Part shown: positions 9,256 to 19,005 of the stretch, one piece after another
Layout: each line of letters begins with the position of its first letter
Position numbering within the stretch: position 1 is the stretch's first letter
Source of the DNA: Brevundimonas alba
GTDB taxonomy: Bacteria; Pseudomonadota; Alphaproteobacteria; Caulobacterales; Caulobacteraceae
DNA length: 64,000 nt
Assembly (NCBI RefSeq): GCF_011927945.1
Contig: NZ_JAATJM010000001.1
Span: 1,961,982-2,025,981, forward strand
Reading direction: 5' to 3'
The notes under the pieces: model-generated
What the model was told of the DNA's origin: nothing
The model's database searches: none
Seen by the model: the letters and a program-made list of their open reading frames with translations, nothing else
Translations under genes and position numbers: made by a program

Positions 9256-9621
9256 CTAGGTTCGCGTGCGGTCGAACGTCTCGAACTCGTGGGCGATACA
9301 GCGGTCGATGAGCAGGCGCCACACCGGCTCGGCGATGGCGGGCGAGAGGCCGGCGGGGCCGGCGGCGGCGAGCACCTTGCTCACCACGTCCTCGATGCGG
9401 GCGTCGTCATGGACGACCGAGCGGTCCGGCTTGATGCGGGCGGCGGCGTCCATATAGCGCTGGCGTTCGGCCAGCAGGGTGACGAGGGCGCGGTCGAGGG
9501 CGTCGACCCCCTGACGGACCTCGGCCATCGACTGGCAGGCCTCGGGCGCGACGCGGGCGTCGATGGCGACCGTGACCGGCGCGTCATTCAGGTCAGCCGA
9601 CAAAGGCGCGCTCCAGCACAT
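9256..9621 (-). CDS. Chorismate mutase (AroQ class)
   Basis: Up to 121 residues. The core MAEVRQGVDALDRALVTLLAERQRYMDAAARIKP follows the AroQ pattern (helix with R..ID.id..lv.LL.eR....) and ends with a PVWRLLIDRCIAHEF helix. AroQ enzymes rearrange chorismate to prephenate for Phe and Tyr synthesis, or isochorismate-pyruvate-lyase-like variants act on isochorismate. The start is uncertain: ATG at 9621 overlaps the upstream fpr gene by 29 bp and has no ribosome site, while a TTG at 9603 has GGAG at good spacing. It is co-directional with and overlaps the ferredoxin-NADP reductase gene. Confidence 0.82.
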   Translation of the reverse strand: MCWSAPLSADLNDAPVTVAIDARVAPEACQSMAEVRQGVDALDRALVTLLAERQRYMDAAARIKPDRSVVHDDARIEDVVSKVLAAAGPAGLSPAIAEPVWRLLIDRCIAHEFETFDRTRT

Positions 9622-10408
9622 AGTCGCCGGGCTCGGCGTTCGAGCCCTCTTTCAGGCCAAAGGTCTCCAGCAGTTCGCCGGCTTCCTTGATCATGGCCAT
9701 GGAGCCGCACAGCATCACCCGGTCGGTCTCGGGGGAGAAGCCGGCGGGGAGGCCGAGATCGGCGAAGACCTCTCCCGAGCGGATGCGGTCGGTGATGCGG
9801 CCCGGCGTTTCGAAGGCTTCGCGGGTGACCGTCGGATAATAGGTCAGCTGTGCCCGCGCCTCGTCGCCGATCAGGGGATCATCGTGGATTTCGGAGGTGA
9901 AGAAGTCCCGATAGCTGAGGTCGGCGACGTTGCGCACGGTGTGGCAGACGATGACCTGACCGAAACGGCTGTAGGTGTCGGGGTCGCGGGCGACGCTGAG
10001 CCAGGGCGCCAGGCCGGTGCCGGTGCCGATCAGCCAGAGGCGTTCGCCGCCAGTCAGGGCGTCCAGCACCAGGGTGCCGGTGGGCTTCTTGCCCATCAGG
10101 ACCGTGTCGCCGGGCTGGATCTTCTGCAGGCGGGAGGTGAGGGGGCCGTCCGGCACCTTGATCGACAGGAATTCCAGCGCCTCGTCCCAGCTGGGGCTGG
10201 CGATGGAATAGGCGCGGAGGACCGGCTTACCGCCGTCTTCGCCGGGCAGGCCGATCATCACGAACTCGCCCGAGCGGAAGCGGAAATCCTCGGGCCGGCG
10301 GATGCGGAAGCTGAACAACTGGTCGGTCCAGTGATGGACCCACAGCACTTCCAGCTCGTGGAAGGGCGAGGCTTTGGCGGGCGGAGCGGTGACGGCGACG
10401 TCGGTCAT
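9593..10408 (-). CDS. fpr: Ferredoxin--NADP+ reductase (FPR type)
   Basis: 271 residues, normal for bacterial FPR. The FAD domain contains RAYSIASP (isoalloxazine and phosphate contact); the NADP domain contains GTGTGLAPWLSVARD and VMLCGSMAM. The C-terminus YVLERAFVG is typical of the subclass-I bacterial enzymes, where the terminal residues stack near FAD. It transfers electrons between NADPH and ferredoxin or flavodoxin in the cytoplasm, often in redox-stress defence. ATG at 10408. It overlaps the chorismate mutase gene downstream, an operon link with no obvious metabolic logic. Confidence 0.93.
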   Translation of the reverse strand: MTDVAVTAPPAKASPFHELEVLWVHHWTDQLFSFRIRRPEDFRFRSGEFVMIGLPGEDGGKPVLRAYSIASPSWDEALEFLSIKVPDGPLTSRLQKIQPGDTVLMGKKPTGTLVLDALTGGERLWLIGTGTGLAPWLSVARDPDTYSRFGQVIVCHTVRNVADLSYRDFFTSEIHDDPLIGDEARAQLTYYPTVTREAFETPGRITDRIRSGEVFADLGLPAGFSPETDRVMLCGSMAMIKEAGELLETFGLKEGSNAEPGDYVLERAFVG

Positions 10409-10512
10409 TCGGGGCTTATTAGGGGGCGGAAGCCGGAGGGGGAAGGGATGGGGTGTCGCGCGGGCCCAACAAGGGGATGACGGCGGCGGAATTCGCCTTT
10501 AGCGTCCCCTTC

Positions 10513-12771
10513 ATGCGCAACATTCTCCTCGCCTCCACCCTGTTCCTTGCGGCCCAAACGCCGTTCTCCGCCGCAATGGCGCAAACGCCGGACCCGGCGG
10601 TCCTGACACCTGAGCGGGTGTTCGCCAATCCGTCCCTGTCCGGTCCGGTGGCCAAGGGCGTCAGCCTGTCGCCGGACGGCGAACTGGTCGCCTTCCTGCG
10701 CTCGCGCGAGGACGACGCGGACGTGCAGGACCTGTGGGCCGCGCCGACGGGCGAGGGCGAGCCGTTCAAGCTGATCGACGCGCGGGCGCTGGTCCCCGAC
10801 GCGGGCGAACTGTCCGAGGCCGAGAAGGCCCGGCGCGAGCGGATGCGGATCAGCGCGCGCGGCGTGGTCGAATATTCGTGGGATGAGCAGGGCCGCTACA
10901 TCCTGGCGCCGCTGGAAGGCGACGTCTTTCTGGCCGAGCGCGCGGGCGGGGCGGTGCGCCGCCTGACCGAGACCGAGGCGGACGAGATCGACGCCAAGGT
11001 GTCGCCGGAAGGCAATTTCGTCTCATGGGTGCGGGATCAGGATCTGGTCGTCTATGACCTCGCCAACGGCCGCGAGACGGAAGTGACGACAGACGGCGAC
11101 GGCCTGATCAGCTGGGCCACGGCCGAGTTCATCGCCCAGGAAGAGATGGACCGCGACACCGGCTACTGGTGGAGCCCCGACGAGCGCTACATCGCCCTGC
11201 AGCGGACCGATGAATCGACGGTCGACATCGTGCCGCGGCTGGACATCACCGGCGGCGGCGCGACGGTGGTCGAGCAGCGCTATCCGCGCGCCGGCCGGCC
11301 CAACGCGGTGGTCGAGCTGTATGTGCATGACCGCCAGAGCGGCCGCCGCACCAAGGTCGATCTGGGCGAGAACACCGACATCTATCTGGCGCGGGTGAAC
11401 TGGTCGGCGGACGGGCGGACGCTCTATGTCCAACGCCAGTCGCGGGATCAGAAGACGCTGGACCTGCTGAGCGTCGATCCGGCGACGGGCGCGTCGAAGG
11501 TGATCGTGACCCAGCGCTCCGACGCCTGGGTGCCGCTGAGCAACGACTTCAAGGCGCTGGAGAACGGCGACTTCATCTGGTCGTCGGAAGAGTCCGGCTG
11601 GAAGCACCTGTATCTCTACGCCCGTGACGGGCGCCGCCTGCGCGCGATCACGAGCGGGCGTTATCCCGTCAAGTCGTTGAACGGGGTCAACCAGCAGACA
11701 GGCGATGTCTTCTTCACTGCCTCGATGCGCGACGGGCGCGAGGCGCCGACTGAGCAGCAGCTGTTCCGCACCAGCCTGCGACGGACCATGCGGCCGGTCG
11801 CCGTGACGCCGGAAGGCGGATGGTGGAGCGCCTCGGTCAACCGGACCGGCACCGCCTTCGTCGGCAACTACACCGATCTGGATACGCCGCCGCAGTCTGG
11901 CCTGTACCGCGCCGACGGGACCTTCATCCGCTGGATCGAGGAGAACCGGCTGGACCAGAACCACCCCTATTATCCGTACCTGTCGCGGCGCGGCCAGGTG
12001 ACGTTCGGTTCGATGCAGAGCCATGGCGAGACGCTGGTCTGGCAGATGACCACGCCTCCGGGCTTCGATCCGACGAAAACCTATCCGGTGGTCATGCAGG
12101 TCTATGGCGGCCCGTCCGGGGGCGGGGTCAAACAGGGCTGGCAGCCGGCCAGCAATCAACTGTTGACTGAGGCGGGCTACATCGTCTTCCGCCTCGACAA
12201 CCGCGGCGAGGGCGACCGCTCGGCGGCGTTCAAGCAGGCGCTCTATCTGAAGATGGGACAACCTGAGATCGAGGATCAGGTTTTGGCCGCCGACTATCTG
12301 AGATCATTGCCTTTTGTGGACGATGACCGCATCGCCATGATGGGCTGGTCCTATGGCGGATTCATGAGCCTGAGGGCCATCACCGAGCCCCGAATGGGCC
12401 TCGCCGCCGCCGCCGTGGGCGCGCCGCCGACCCGCTGGGACCTGTACGACACCCACTACACCGAGCGGTTCATGTCGACGCCGGAACTGAACCCGGAAGG
12501 CTACGCCGCCTCGGACGCCATTCCGCGCCTGCCGAACATGACCGGGCGGATGCTGCTGATGCACGGCATGGCCGACGACAACGTCATCCTCGAGAATTCC
12601 ACGCGGGTGATCGATGCGATGGAAGCCGCCTCGCACCCCTTCGAACTGATGCTCTATCCCGGCCAGCGCCACGGCGTGCGGGGCAATGAAAGGCAGCTGC
12701 ACCAATGGCGGACGTATCTCGACTTCTTCGACCGGACCATCGGTTCGCGGTCGCCCGCCGCACAGGACTGA
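10513..12771 (+). CDS. Prolyl oligopeptidase family S9B dipeptidyl peptidase (DPP-IV type)
   Basis: 752 residues from the ATG at 10513, chosen because a signal peptide (MRNILLASTLFLA..., cleaved after AMA) follows directly; an upstream in-frame ATG at 10453 would bury it. The N-terminal beta-propeller carries EEMDRDTGYWWSPDE with Glu210-Glu211, the double-Glu motif of DPP-IV that binds the substrate amino terminus. The C-terminal alpha/beta hydrolase has GWSYGG (Ser613), GMADDNV (Asp688) and QRHG (His720). It should release X-Pro or X-Ala dipeptides from peptides in the periplasm. It overlaps the start of the amidase gene downstream. Confidence 0.93.
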   Translation: MRNILLASTLFLAAQTPFSAAMAQTPDPAVLTPERVFANPSLSGPVAKGVSLSPDGELVAFLRSREDDADVQDLWAAPTGEGEPFKLIDARALVPDAGELSEAEKARRERMRISARGVVEYSWDEQGRYILAPLEGDVFLAERAGGAVRRLTETEADEIDAKVSPEGNFVSWVRDQDLVVYDLANGRETEVTTDGDGLISWATAEFIAQEEMDRDTGYWWSPDERYIALQRTDESTVDIVPRLDITGGGATVVEQRYPRAGRPNAVVELYVHDRQSGRRTKVDLGENTDIYLARVNWSADGRTLYVQRQSRDQKTLDLLSVDPATGASKVIVTQRSDAWVPLSNDFKALENGDFIWSSEESGWKHLYLYARDGRRLRAITSGRYPVKSLNGVNQQTGDVFFTASMRDGREAPTEQQLFRTSLRRTMRPVAVTPEGGWWSASVNRTGTAFVGNYTDLDTPPQSGLYRADGTFIRWIEENRLDQNHPYYPYLSRRGQVTFGSMQSHGETLVWQMTTPPGFDPTKTYPVVMQVYGGPSGGGVKQGWQPASNQLLTEAGYIVFRLDNRGEGDRSAAFKQALYLKMGQPEIEDQVLAADYLRSLPFVDDDRIAMMGWSYGGFMSLRAITEPRMGLAAAAVGAPPTRWDLYDTHYTERFMSTPELNPEGYAASDAIPRLPNMTGRMLLMHGMADDNVILENSTRVIDAMEAASHPFELMLYPGQRHGVRGNERQLHQWRTYLDFFDRTIGSRSPAAQD

Positions 12772-14273
12772 TCGCGGGGGCGGCGGCGGTTCTGTGGGGG
12801 TGCGCGGGCGACCACACAGCGCCATCCCACCCCGTGCCGCGGATGCCGGGCGCGGCTTATTACGTCGATGCCGGAAACCGGTCCTATATGGCCGCCGGTC
12901 TGGAGCAGGCGATCCGCTTTGATCAGGGCCGAACTGACTCGTCCAACAGTGTGATCCGGGTTGCTGCCGACGTCAGTCAGCAAGCTCTCCGCGCCCGCGG
13001 CGAGCTCCAGGGGCTGCCGATCCTGCTGAAGGACAACATCGAGACCACGGACATGCCGACCACGGCCGGCTCCTTGGCGCTGATGGACAACGCGCCCGGT
13101 CGCGACGCGCCCCTGGTCGCCCGCCTTCGCGGCGCCGGAGCTGTCATCCTCGGCAAGGCCAACCTGTCCGAATGGGCCAACATCCGCTCTTCGAATTCGA
13201 TCAGCGGCTGGAGCGCGGTCGGCGGGCAGGCGCGCAATCCCTATGATCCGGAGCGAACGCCGTGCGGGTCGTCGGCGGGGAGCGCGGTGTCGGTGGCCAT
13301 TGGGCTGGCGCCGGCGGCCATCGGGACGGAGACGGACGGCTCGATCACCTGCCCTGCCTCGGTCAACGGCGTGGTCGGGTTCAAGCCGACGGTGGGGCTG
13401 GTGTCGCGAACCCACATCGTGCCGATCAGCCATTCGCAGGACACCGCCGGGCCGATCACGACCACTGTGGAGGACGCGGCCATCGTGCTGTCGGTCATCG
13501 CCGGCTCTGACCCGCTGGACCCGGCGACGGCCGAAGCGGATGCGCGCAAGGTCGACTATCGCGCGGCGCTGGACGCCGACAGCCTGCGGGGCGCCCGGAT
13601 CGGGGTCATGCGCTATGCGGTGGCGAACTATTCGGCGGAGACGCAGGCGGCGTTCGAGCGGTCGCTGCAGGCGATGCGCGACGCGGGGGCGGAACTGGTC
13701 GAGATCACCGAAGGGCCGAACCAGCAGGGGCTGGGCGCCATGGAATTGACGGTGCTGATGACCGAGCTGAAGGCGGATCTGAACACCTATCTGGCCTCGA
13801 CCGACCCGGCGCAGGTGAAGACCCGGACGCTGGCGGACCTGATCGCCTTCAACGAGGCGGAGCCCCGCGAGACGGTTCTGTTCGGCCAGGAGCTGTTCCT
13901 CGCGGCCGAGCAGACGAAGGGTCTGGACGATCCGGCCTATCTGGAGGCGCGGGCCAGTTCGCTTCGGATGGCGGGCGCGGAGGGCATCGACCGGATGATG
14001 CGCGAGAACAATGTCGTGGCGCTGACGGCGCCGACGACGTCCCGGGCCTGGACCAACGATCCGAATGACGAGGATCGGGCGCAGGGATCGGTATCGCGGA
14101 TGCCCGCCATCGCCGGCTATCCGCACCTGACCGTGCCGATGGGTTTCGATCGCGGGATGCCGGTGGGCATCAGCTTCATCGGCGGCAAATGGGATGACGC
14201 GAAGGTGCTGTCGCTGGGCTATGCCTTCGAACAGCGGACGCACGCGCGACGGGCGCCGGACGCGGTGCAATAG
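12705..14273 (+). CDS. Amidase signature family protein, putative Tat lipoprotein (copy 1)
   Basis: 522 residues with the amidase-signature fold. The Ser-cisSer-Lys triad is visible: Lys109 in LLKDNIET, Ser190 in CGSSAGS and Ser213 in GTETDGSITCPA. The N-terminus contains RRTGLIAG followed by LWGC (Cys33), suggesting a twin-arginine-type lipoprotein. The ATG at 12705 overlaps the peptidase gene by 67 bp; no better start was found. These enzymes hydrolyse amides or peptide-amides. Neighbours are a dipeptidyl peptidase upstream and a close paralogue downstream, so a role in peptide or peptide-amide breakdown is plausible. Confidence 0.9.
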   Translation: MADVSRLLRPDHRFAVARRTGLIAGAAAVLWGCAGDHTAPSHPVPRMPGAAYYVDAGNRSYMAAGLEQAIRFDQGRTDSSNSVIRVAADVSQQALRARGELQGLPILLKDNIETTDMPTTAGSLALMDNAPGRDAPLVARLRGAGAVILGKANLSEWANIRSSNSISGWSAVGGQARNPYDPERTPCGSSAGSAVSVAIGLAPAAIGTETDGSITCPASVNGVVGFKPTVGLVSRTHIVPISHSQDTAGPITTTVEDAAIVLSVIAGSDPLDPATAEADARKVDYRAALDADSLRGARIGVMRYAVANYSAETQAAFERSLQAMRDAGAELVEITEGPNQQGLGAMELTVLMTELKADLNTYLASTDPAQVKTRTLADLIAFNEAEPRETVLFGQELFLAAEQTKGLDDPAYLEARASSLRMAGAEGIDRMMRENNVVALTAPTTSRAWTNDPNDEDRAQGSVSRMPAIAGYPHLTVPMGFDRGMPVGISFIGGKWDDAKVLSLGYAFEQRTHARRAPDAVQ

Positions 14274-14305
14274 ATCAGGTCCGCCACGGCGGAAGGGGAG
14301 ACGAA

Positions 14306-15919
14306 ATGAACGGGCTCAAGGGACTCTTGGTCGGCGTCGCTCTGCTGGCGCTTGGTGGCTGCGCCACGCCGAACGAGGACGGCTCCTGGACGATGCACGG
14401 CTCCGCCGGCGAGTCGGTCTTCGCGCCGCCGAGTGTCGCGGCCATCGTTGATGGCCGTGTCGCCGGCCGGGACGCCCTGGACGGCTCGATCGCGGTGATG
14501 CTTAGCGCGGACAACCTCGAAGCGGGGTCCTTGAACGCGATCATCGCCGGTCACCCCGCTATTCTCAGCGACGAGGAAATCGTGATCCCCGCGGGCCCGC
14601 TGAATGGCCTCCCCATCCTGCTGAAAGACAATATCGAGACGCGGGACATGCCGACGACGGCGGGGTCGCTGGCGCTGGCGGACAATGCGCCGGGGCGGGA
14701 CGCGCCGCTGGCGGCGCGGCTGCGCGAGGCGGGGGCGGTGATCCTCGGCAAGACCAATCTGTCGGAGTGGGCCAATATCCGATCGTCGAACTCGACCAGC
14801 GGCTGGAGCGCCGTGGGCGGGCTGACGCGCAATCCGCACGCGCTGGACCGCAACGCCTGCGGCTCGTCCTCGGGCAGCGGGGCGGCGGTGGCGGCGGGGC
14901 TGGCTCCGGCGGCCATCGGCACCGAGACGGACGGCTCGATCACCTGCCCGGCGGCTATCAACGGCATCGTCGGTTTCAAGCCGACCGTGGGGCTGGTGTC
15001 GCGGACCCACATCGTGCCGATCAGCCATTCGCAGGACACCGCCGGGCCGATGACGCGGACGGTGGAGGACGCGGCCATCGTGCTGTCGGTCATCGCCGGC
15101 TCTGACCCGCTGGACCCGGCGACGGCCGAAGCGGATGCGCACAAGGTCGACTATCGCGCGGCGCTGAACGCCGGGTCGCTGCGCGGCGCGCGGATCGGCG
15201 TGATGCGGTTCGCGGGCGGCTATACGGCGGACACCCTGGCGGTGTTCGAGCAGAACCTGCAGGTGCTGCGGGACGCAGGCGCCGTGCTGGTTGACCTGAC
15301 CGAGGCTCCGTCAGACGAGGGGGCCATGGGCTCGGCCGAGCTGACCGTGCTGCTGTACGAGCTGAAGCACGACCTGAACGCCTATCTGGCCTCGACGCGG
15401 CCGGATCAGGTGCGAACGCGGACGCTGGCCGAGGTGATCGCGTTCAACGAGGCGGAGCCGCGGGAGCTGTCGCTGTTCGGACAGGAGCTGTTCCTGCAGG
15501 CGCAGGCCAAAGGCGGGCTGGACGAGCGGGAGTATGTGGAGGCGCGGGCCACCTCGCTGCGACTTGCCGGGGCCGAGGGCATCGACAAGCTGATGCGGGA
15601 GCACAGGCTGGTCGCCCTTGTCGGGCCGACGACCGGCCCCGCCTGGACCACCGACGTCGTCAACGGCGATCACTACGGCGGCGCCGTGTCGACCATGCCC
15701 GCCATCGCCGGCTATCCGCACCTGACCGTACCGATGGGCTTCGTCGACGGGCTGCCGGTCGGGATCAGCTTCATCGCGGGCAAGTGGGACGACGCGAAGG
15801 TGCTGTCGCTGGGCTATGCCTTCGAGCAGCTTACGCATGCGATCCGGCCGCCGACGTTCGTGCGAACGGTGGACGAGACCGACAGCCTCGCGCCGCTGCT
15901 CGCGCCCGTGGCCCGCTGA
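14306..15919 (+). CDS. Amidase signature family lipoprotein (copy 2)
   Basis: 537 residues, a tandem paralogue of the preceding amidase. The lipobox is LGGC (Cys19). The triad residues Lys107, Ser188 and Ser211 are conserved. It differs from copy 1 in the N-terminal ~100 residues, which are longer and unrelated before GLPILLKDNIE. Two DNA tracts are identical in both genes (47 bp and 79 bp), more than protein conservation requires and consistent with gene conversion. GGGGAGA precedes the ATG. Probably a periplasmic or outer-membrane-anchored amidase; substrate unknown. Confidence 0.91.
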   Translation: MNGLKGLLVGVALLALGGCATPNEDGSWTMHGSAGESVFAPPSVAAIVDGRVAGRDALDGSIAVMLSADNLEAGSLNAIIAGHPAILSDEEIVIPAGPLNGLPILLKDNIETRDMPTTAGSLALADNAPGRDAPLAARLREAGAVILGKTNLSEWANIRSSNSTSGWSAVGGLTRNPHALDRNACGSSSGSGAAVAAGLAPAAIGTETDGSITCPAAINGIVGFKPTVGLVSRTHIVPISHSQDTAGPMTRTVEDAAIVLSVIAGSDPLDPATAEADAHKVDYRAALNAGSLRGARIGVMRFAGGYTADTLAVFEQNLQVLRDAGAVLVDLTEAPSDEGAMGSAELTVLLYELKHDLNAYLASTRPDQVRTRTLAEVIAFNEAEPRELSLFGQELFLQAQAKGGLDEREYVEARATSLRLAGAEGIDKLMREHRLVALVGPTTGPAWTTDVVNGDHYGGAVSTMPAIAGYPHLTVPMGFVDGLPVGISFIAGKWDDAKVLSLGYAFEQLTHAIRPPTFVRTVDETDSLAPLLAPVAR

Positions 15920-15949
15920 CGCCGGGAACCTGCGGAGGCGGTCAAGCCT

Positions 15950-16222
15950 TTGGGGCGGATGAGCTTTGCCGCCAACGCCGTCGGGTCCGCCGCCGCCCTG
16001 TGTTCGATCACCAGTTTCGCGCCGCAGATGGTCAAGATCTGGAAGACCAAGGACGCGTCGTCCGTCTCGCTGAAGACCTATTCGCTGACGGTGACCTGTT
16101 TCGTGCTGTGGACGGCCTATGGCGTCATGACCGAGGCCTGGCCGATCACCATCGCCAACGCCTGCGCCCTGGTCATGTCGGGCGGGGTGCTGGCGATGAA
16201 GTGGAAATTCCGCGACGGCTGA
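15950..16222 (+). CDS. SemiSWEET / PQ-loop family small membrane transporter
   Basis: 90 residues with three transmembrane helices. The first helix and loop read SITSFAPQMVKIWKTKDASSVSL, the PQ-loop motif of SemiSWEET sugar transporters, which work as dimers to move small sugars across the inner membrane. A TTG start at 15950 fits the GGAGG at 15934-15938; an ATG at 15959 has no properly spaced site. It follows the amidase gene by 30 bp and converges with cysNC with a 3-bp gap. Confidence 0.88.
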   Translation: MGRMSFAANAVGSAAALCSITSFAPQMVKIWKTKDASSVSLKTYSLTVTCFVLWTAYGVMTEAWPITIANACALVMSGGVLAMKWKFRDG

Positions 16223-16225
16223 GGG

Positions 16226-18037
16226 TCAGATGCGGTCGCGGATCGCCTCGATGATCCGCTCGCACGCCTGTTCCGGCGTCAGGGCGGCGGCGTCGATGCG
16301 GATGTCCGGGTTCCCGGGCCGCTCGTAGGGGCTGTCGATGCCGGTGAAATTGGTCAGGTCGCCGGCGCGGGCCTTGCGGTAGAGGCCCTTGACGTCGCGG
16401 GCCTCGACCACCTCCAGCGGGGCGTCGACGAAGATCTCGACGAACTCGCCCGGAGCCATCCGTTCGCGCGCCATGCGGCGCTCGGCGGCGAAGGGCGAGA
16501 TGGCGGAGACCAGCACGATCAGGCCGGCGTCGGCCATCAGCCGGGCGACCTCGGTGATGCGGCGGATGTTCTCGACCCGGTCGGCGTCGGTGAAACCGAG
16601 GTCCTGATTGAGACCGTGGCGGACGTTGTCGCCGTCCAGCATGAAGGTGTGCCGGCCGTCGGCGAACAGCCGCTTGTCGACGAGGTTGGCGATGGTCGAC
16701 TTGCCGGCGCCGGACAGACCGGTGAACCACAGCACCAGCGGCTTCTGGCGCTTCAGCGCGGCGCGTTCGGCGCGGCCGACGTCGAGCGCCTGCCACTGGA
16801 CGTTGGCTGAGCGGCGCAGGGCGAAGTTGATCAGGCCGGCGCCGACGGTCTCATTGGTCTGGCGGTCGATCAGGATCAGGCCGCCGAGGTCGCGGCTGAC
16901 CGAATAGGGCTCGAACACAAGAGGCGCGTCGAGGTGCAGGTGGCAGACGCCGATGTCGTTAAGCTCAAGCGTGCGGGCGGCGAGCGGCTCCAGCGTCTCG
17001 ACATTGACCTTGTGGCGGATGTCGGTGACCTGGCCCGTGACGGTGGCCGAGCCCAGTTTCACCACATAGGCGCGGCCGGGCAGCAGGGGCGCGTCGGCCA
17101 TCCAGACGACGTGGGCCTCGAACTGGTCGGCGGCCTCGGGCGGGGCATCGGCGGCGGCAAGCAAGTCGCCGCGGGAGACATCGAGGTGATCGGTCAGGGT
17201 CAGGGTGACCGACTGGCCCGGGCCGGCCTCGGTCAGATCGCCGCCCATGGCGACGATGCGATCGACCGTGGCGTCGCGACCGGAGGGCAGGACCCTGAGG
17301 GCGTCGCCGGGCCGCACGATGCCGCTGATGATCCGGCCGGCATAGCCGCGGAAGTCGGCGTCGGGCCGATTGACCCACTGCACCGGCATGCGGAACGGGC
17401 CGGGTTCGGCCTCGGCCAGATCGGTGGTCTCGAGCCACTCCAGCAGGGTTGGGCCGTCGTACCAGGGCTGGTTGGCGGAACGAGCGACGACATTGTCGCC
17501 CTCGAGGCCGGAGACCGGGATGGCTGTGACTTCGGTCAGGCCCAGCTCGGCGGCGAGGGCGCGGTAGTCGGTTGCGATCTCGTCGAACAGGTCCTGCGAC
17601 CAGCCGACCAGATCCATTTTGTTGACCGCCAGCAGCACGCGCCGGACGCCCAGCAGGCTGACCAGATATGAATGCCGGCGGGTCTGGGGCAGAAGCCCCT
17701 TGCGGGCGTCGACCAGAACGATAGCGATATCGGCCGTCGAGGCCGCGGTGACCATATTGCGCGTGTACTGCGGGTGGCCCGGCGTGTCGGCGAGGATGAA
17801 GCGGCGGCCGGCCGTCTCGAAATGGCGGTAGGCGACGTCGATGGTGATGCCCTGTTCGCGCTCGGCGTCGAGGCCGTCGAACAGGCGCGAGAAGTCGGGC
17901 TCGCCGGACGCGGTGCGGATGGCGGCCAGCTGGTCGTCGGGCACGGCGCCGGCGTCGTGCAGAAGGCGACCGATCAGGGTCGACTTGCCGTCGTCGACGG
18001 AGCCGCAGGTGATCAGGCGGACGAGGTCGCGGGCCAT
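16226..18037 (-). CDS. cysNC: Bifunctional sulfate adenylyltransferase subunit 1 / adenylylsulfate kinase
   Basis: 603 residues. Residues ~1-430 form the CysN GTPase: [10 protein letters not shown] (P loop), DTPGHPQY (G3) and NKMD (G4), which power APS synthesis. Residues ~430-603 form CysC, with P-loop GLSGAGKST and the product-binding [13 protein letters not shown], and phosphorylate APS to PAPS. The fusion is the NodQ/CysNC type common in alphaproteobacteria. Its start codon overlaps the cysD stop by one base. PAPS can feed assimilation to cysteine or sulfation; no reductase or sulfotransferase genes are present here. Confidence 0.96.
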   Translation of the reverse strand: MARDLVRLITCGSVDDGKSTLIGRLLHDAGAVPDDQLAAIRTASGEPDFSRLFDGLDAEREQGITIDVAYRHFETAGRRFILADTPGHPQYTRNMVTAASTADIAIVLVDARKGLLPQTRRHSYLVSLLGVRRVLLAVNKMDLVGWSQDLFDEIATDYRALAAELGLTEVTAIPVSGLEGDNVVARSANQPWYDGPTLLEWLETTDLAEAEPGPFRMPVQWVNRPDADFRGYAGRIISGIVRPGDALRVLPSGRDATVDRIVAMGGDLTEAGPGQSVTLTLTDHLDVSRGDLLAAADAPPEAADQFEAHVVWMADAPLLPGRAYVVKLGSATVTGQVTDIRHKVNVETLEPLAARTLELNDIGVCHLHLDAPLVFEPYSVSRDLGGLILIDRQTNETVGAGLINFALRRSANVQWQALDVGRAERAALKRQKPLVLWFTGLSGAGKSTIANLVDKRLFADGRHTFMLDGDNVRHGLNQDLGFTDADRVENIRRITEVARLMADAGLIVLVSAISPFAAERRMARERMAPGEFVEIFVDAPLEVVEARDVKGLYRKARAGDLTNFTGIDSPYERPGNPDIRIDAAALTPEQACERIIEAIRDRI

Positions 18038-18945
18038 CAGAAATAGCCCTCCCGCTTCTTGATCTCCATAGAGGCGGAGGGGTCGCGATCGATGGTCCGG
18101 CCCTGCCGCTCGGAGGCGCGGGAGGCGGCCATCTCGGCGATGACGGCGGGCAGGTCGGCGGCGTCGCTGTCGATGGCGCCGGTCAGCGGATAGCAGCCCA
18201 GGGTGCGGAAGCGCACGCGCCGCCTCTGCACCGTCTCGCCGGGGTGCGGGGCCATGCGGTCGTCGTCGAGCATGATCAGGGCCCCCTCCCGCTCGACCAC
18301 CGGACGTTCGGCGGCGAAATAGAGGGAGACGACCTCGATCTCCTCACGCCGGACGTAGCGCCAGACATCCATCTCGGTCCAGTTGGACAGGGGGAAGACG
18401 CGGACCGACTCGCCCTTGTGAACGCGGGCGTTGTAGAGCCGCCAGAGCTCCGGCCGCTGGGCCTTGGGGTCCCAGACGTGGGTCCGGGTGCGGAAGGAGA
18501 AGATGCGTTCCTTGGCGCGGCTCTTCTCCTCGTCGCGCCGGGCGCCGCCGAAGGCCGCGTCGAAGCCGTAGTGGTCCAGCGCCTGCTTGAGGCCCTGGGT
18601 CTTCCAAAGGTCGGTATGGACGGTGGCGCCGTGATCGAAGGGGTTGATGCCCTGCGCCTCGGCCTCCGGATTGCGCCAGACCAGCAGATCCATGCCGGCC
18701 TCGGCCGCCGCGCGGTTGCGGAAGTCGTACATCTCGCGAAATTTCCAGGTCGTATCGACGTGCAGCAGCGGGAAGGGCGGCGGGGCCGGGAAGAAGGCCT
18801 TGCGCGCCAGATGCAGCATGACCGCCGAATCCTTGCCAGCCGAGAACAGCATGACAGGGCGGGCGCACTGGGCCGCGACCTCACGCATGATCTGGATGGA
18901 TTCCGCCTCCAACTGGTCGAGATAGCGGTCGTCGGGCAAGGGCAA
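18037..18945 (-). CDS. cysD: Sulfate adenylyltransferase subunit 2
   Basis: 302 residues, normal for CysD. The N-terminal [16 protein letters not shown] is typical. [18 protein letters not shown] (from residue 35) is the PP-loop that binds [20 protein letters not shown] is strongly conserved. With CysN it makes adenosine 5'-phosphosulfate from ATP and sulfate. The start appears to be TTG at 18945; no ATG or GTG is available before the conserved region. First gene of the cysD-cysNC pair, with about 60 bp before the next gene on the same strand. Confidence 0.95.
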   Translation of the reverse strand: MPLPDDRYLDQLEAESIQIMREVAAQCARPVMLFSAGKDSAVMLHLARKAFFPAPPPFPLLHVDTTWKFREMYDFRNRAAAEAGMDLLVWRNPEAEAQGINPFDHGATVHTDLWKTQGLKQALDHYGFDAAFGGARRDEEKSRAKERIFSFRTRTHVWDPKAQRPELWRLYNARVHKGESVRVFPLSNWTEMDVWRYVRREEIEVVSLYFAAERPVVEREGALIMLDDDRMAPHPGETVQRRRVRFRTLGCYPLTGAIDSDAADLPAVIAEMAASRASERQGRTIDRDPSASMEIKKREGYF

Positions 18946-19005
18946 GGCGGTGGTCCGGCTGGGAAGTGCGCGACCCTGACCGAGCGGGGCCGTGGGATCA
19001 AGCGG

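Noticed and set aside
9050..9259. 69-codon plus-strand frame after the Hpt gene
   Set aside because: It runs through the inverted repeats and has no convincing domain or ribosome site, so it is more likely repeat-derived noise.
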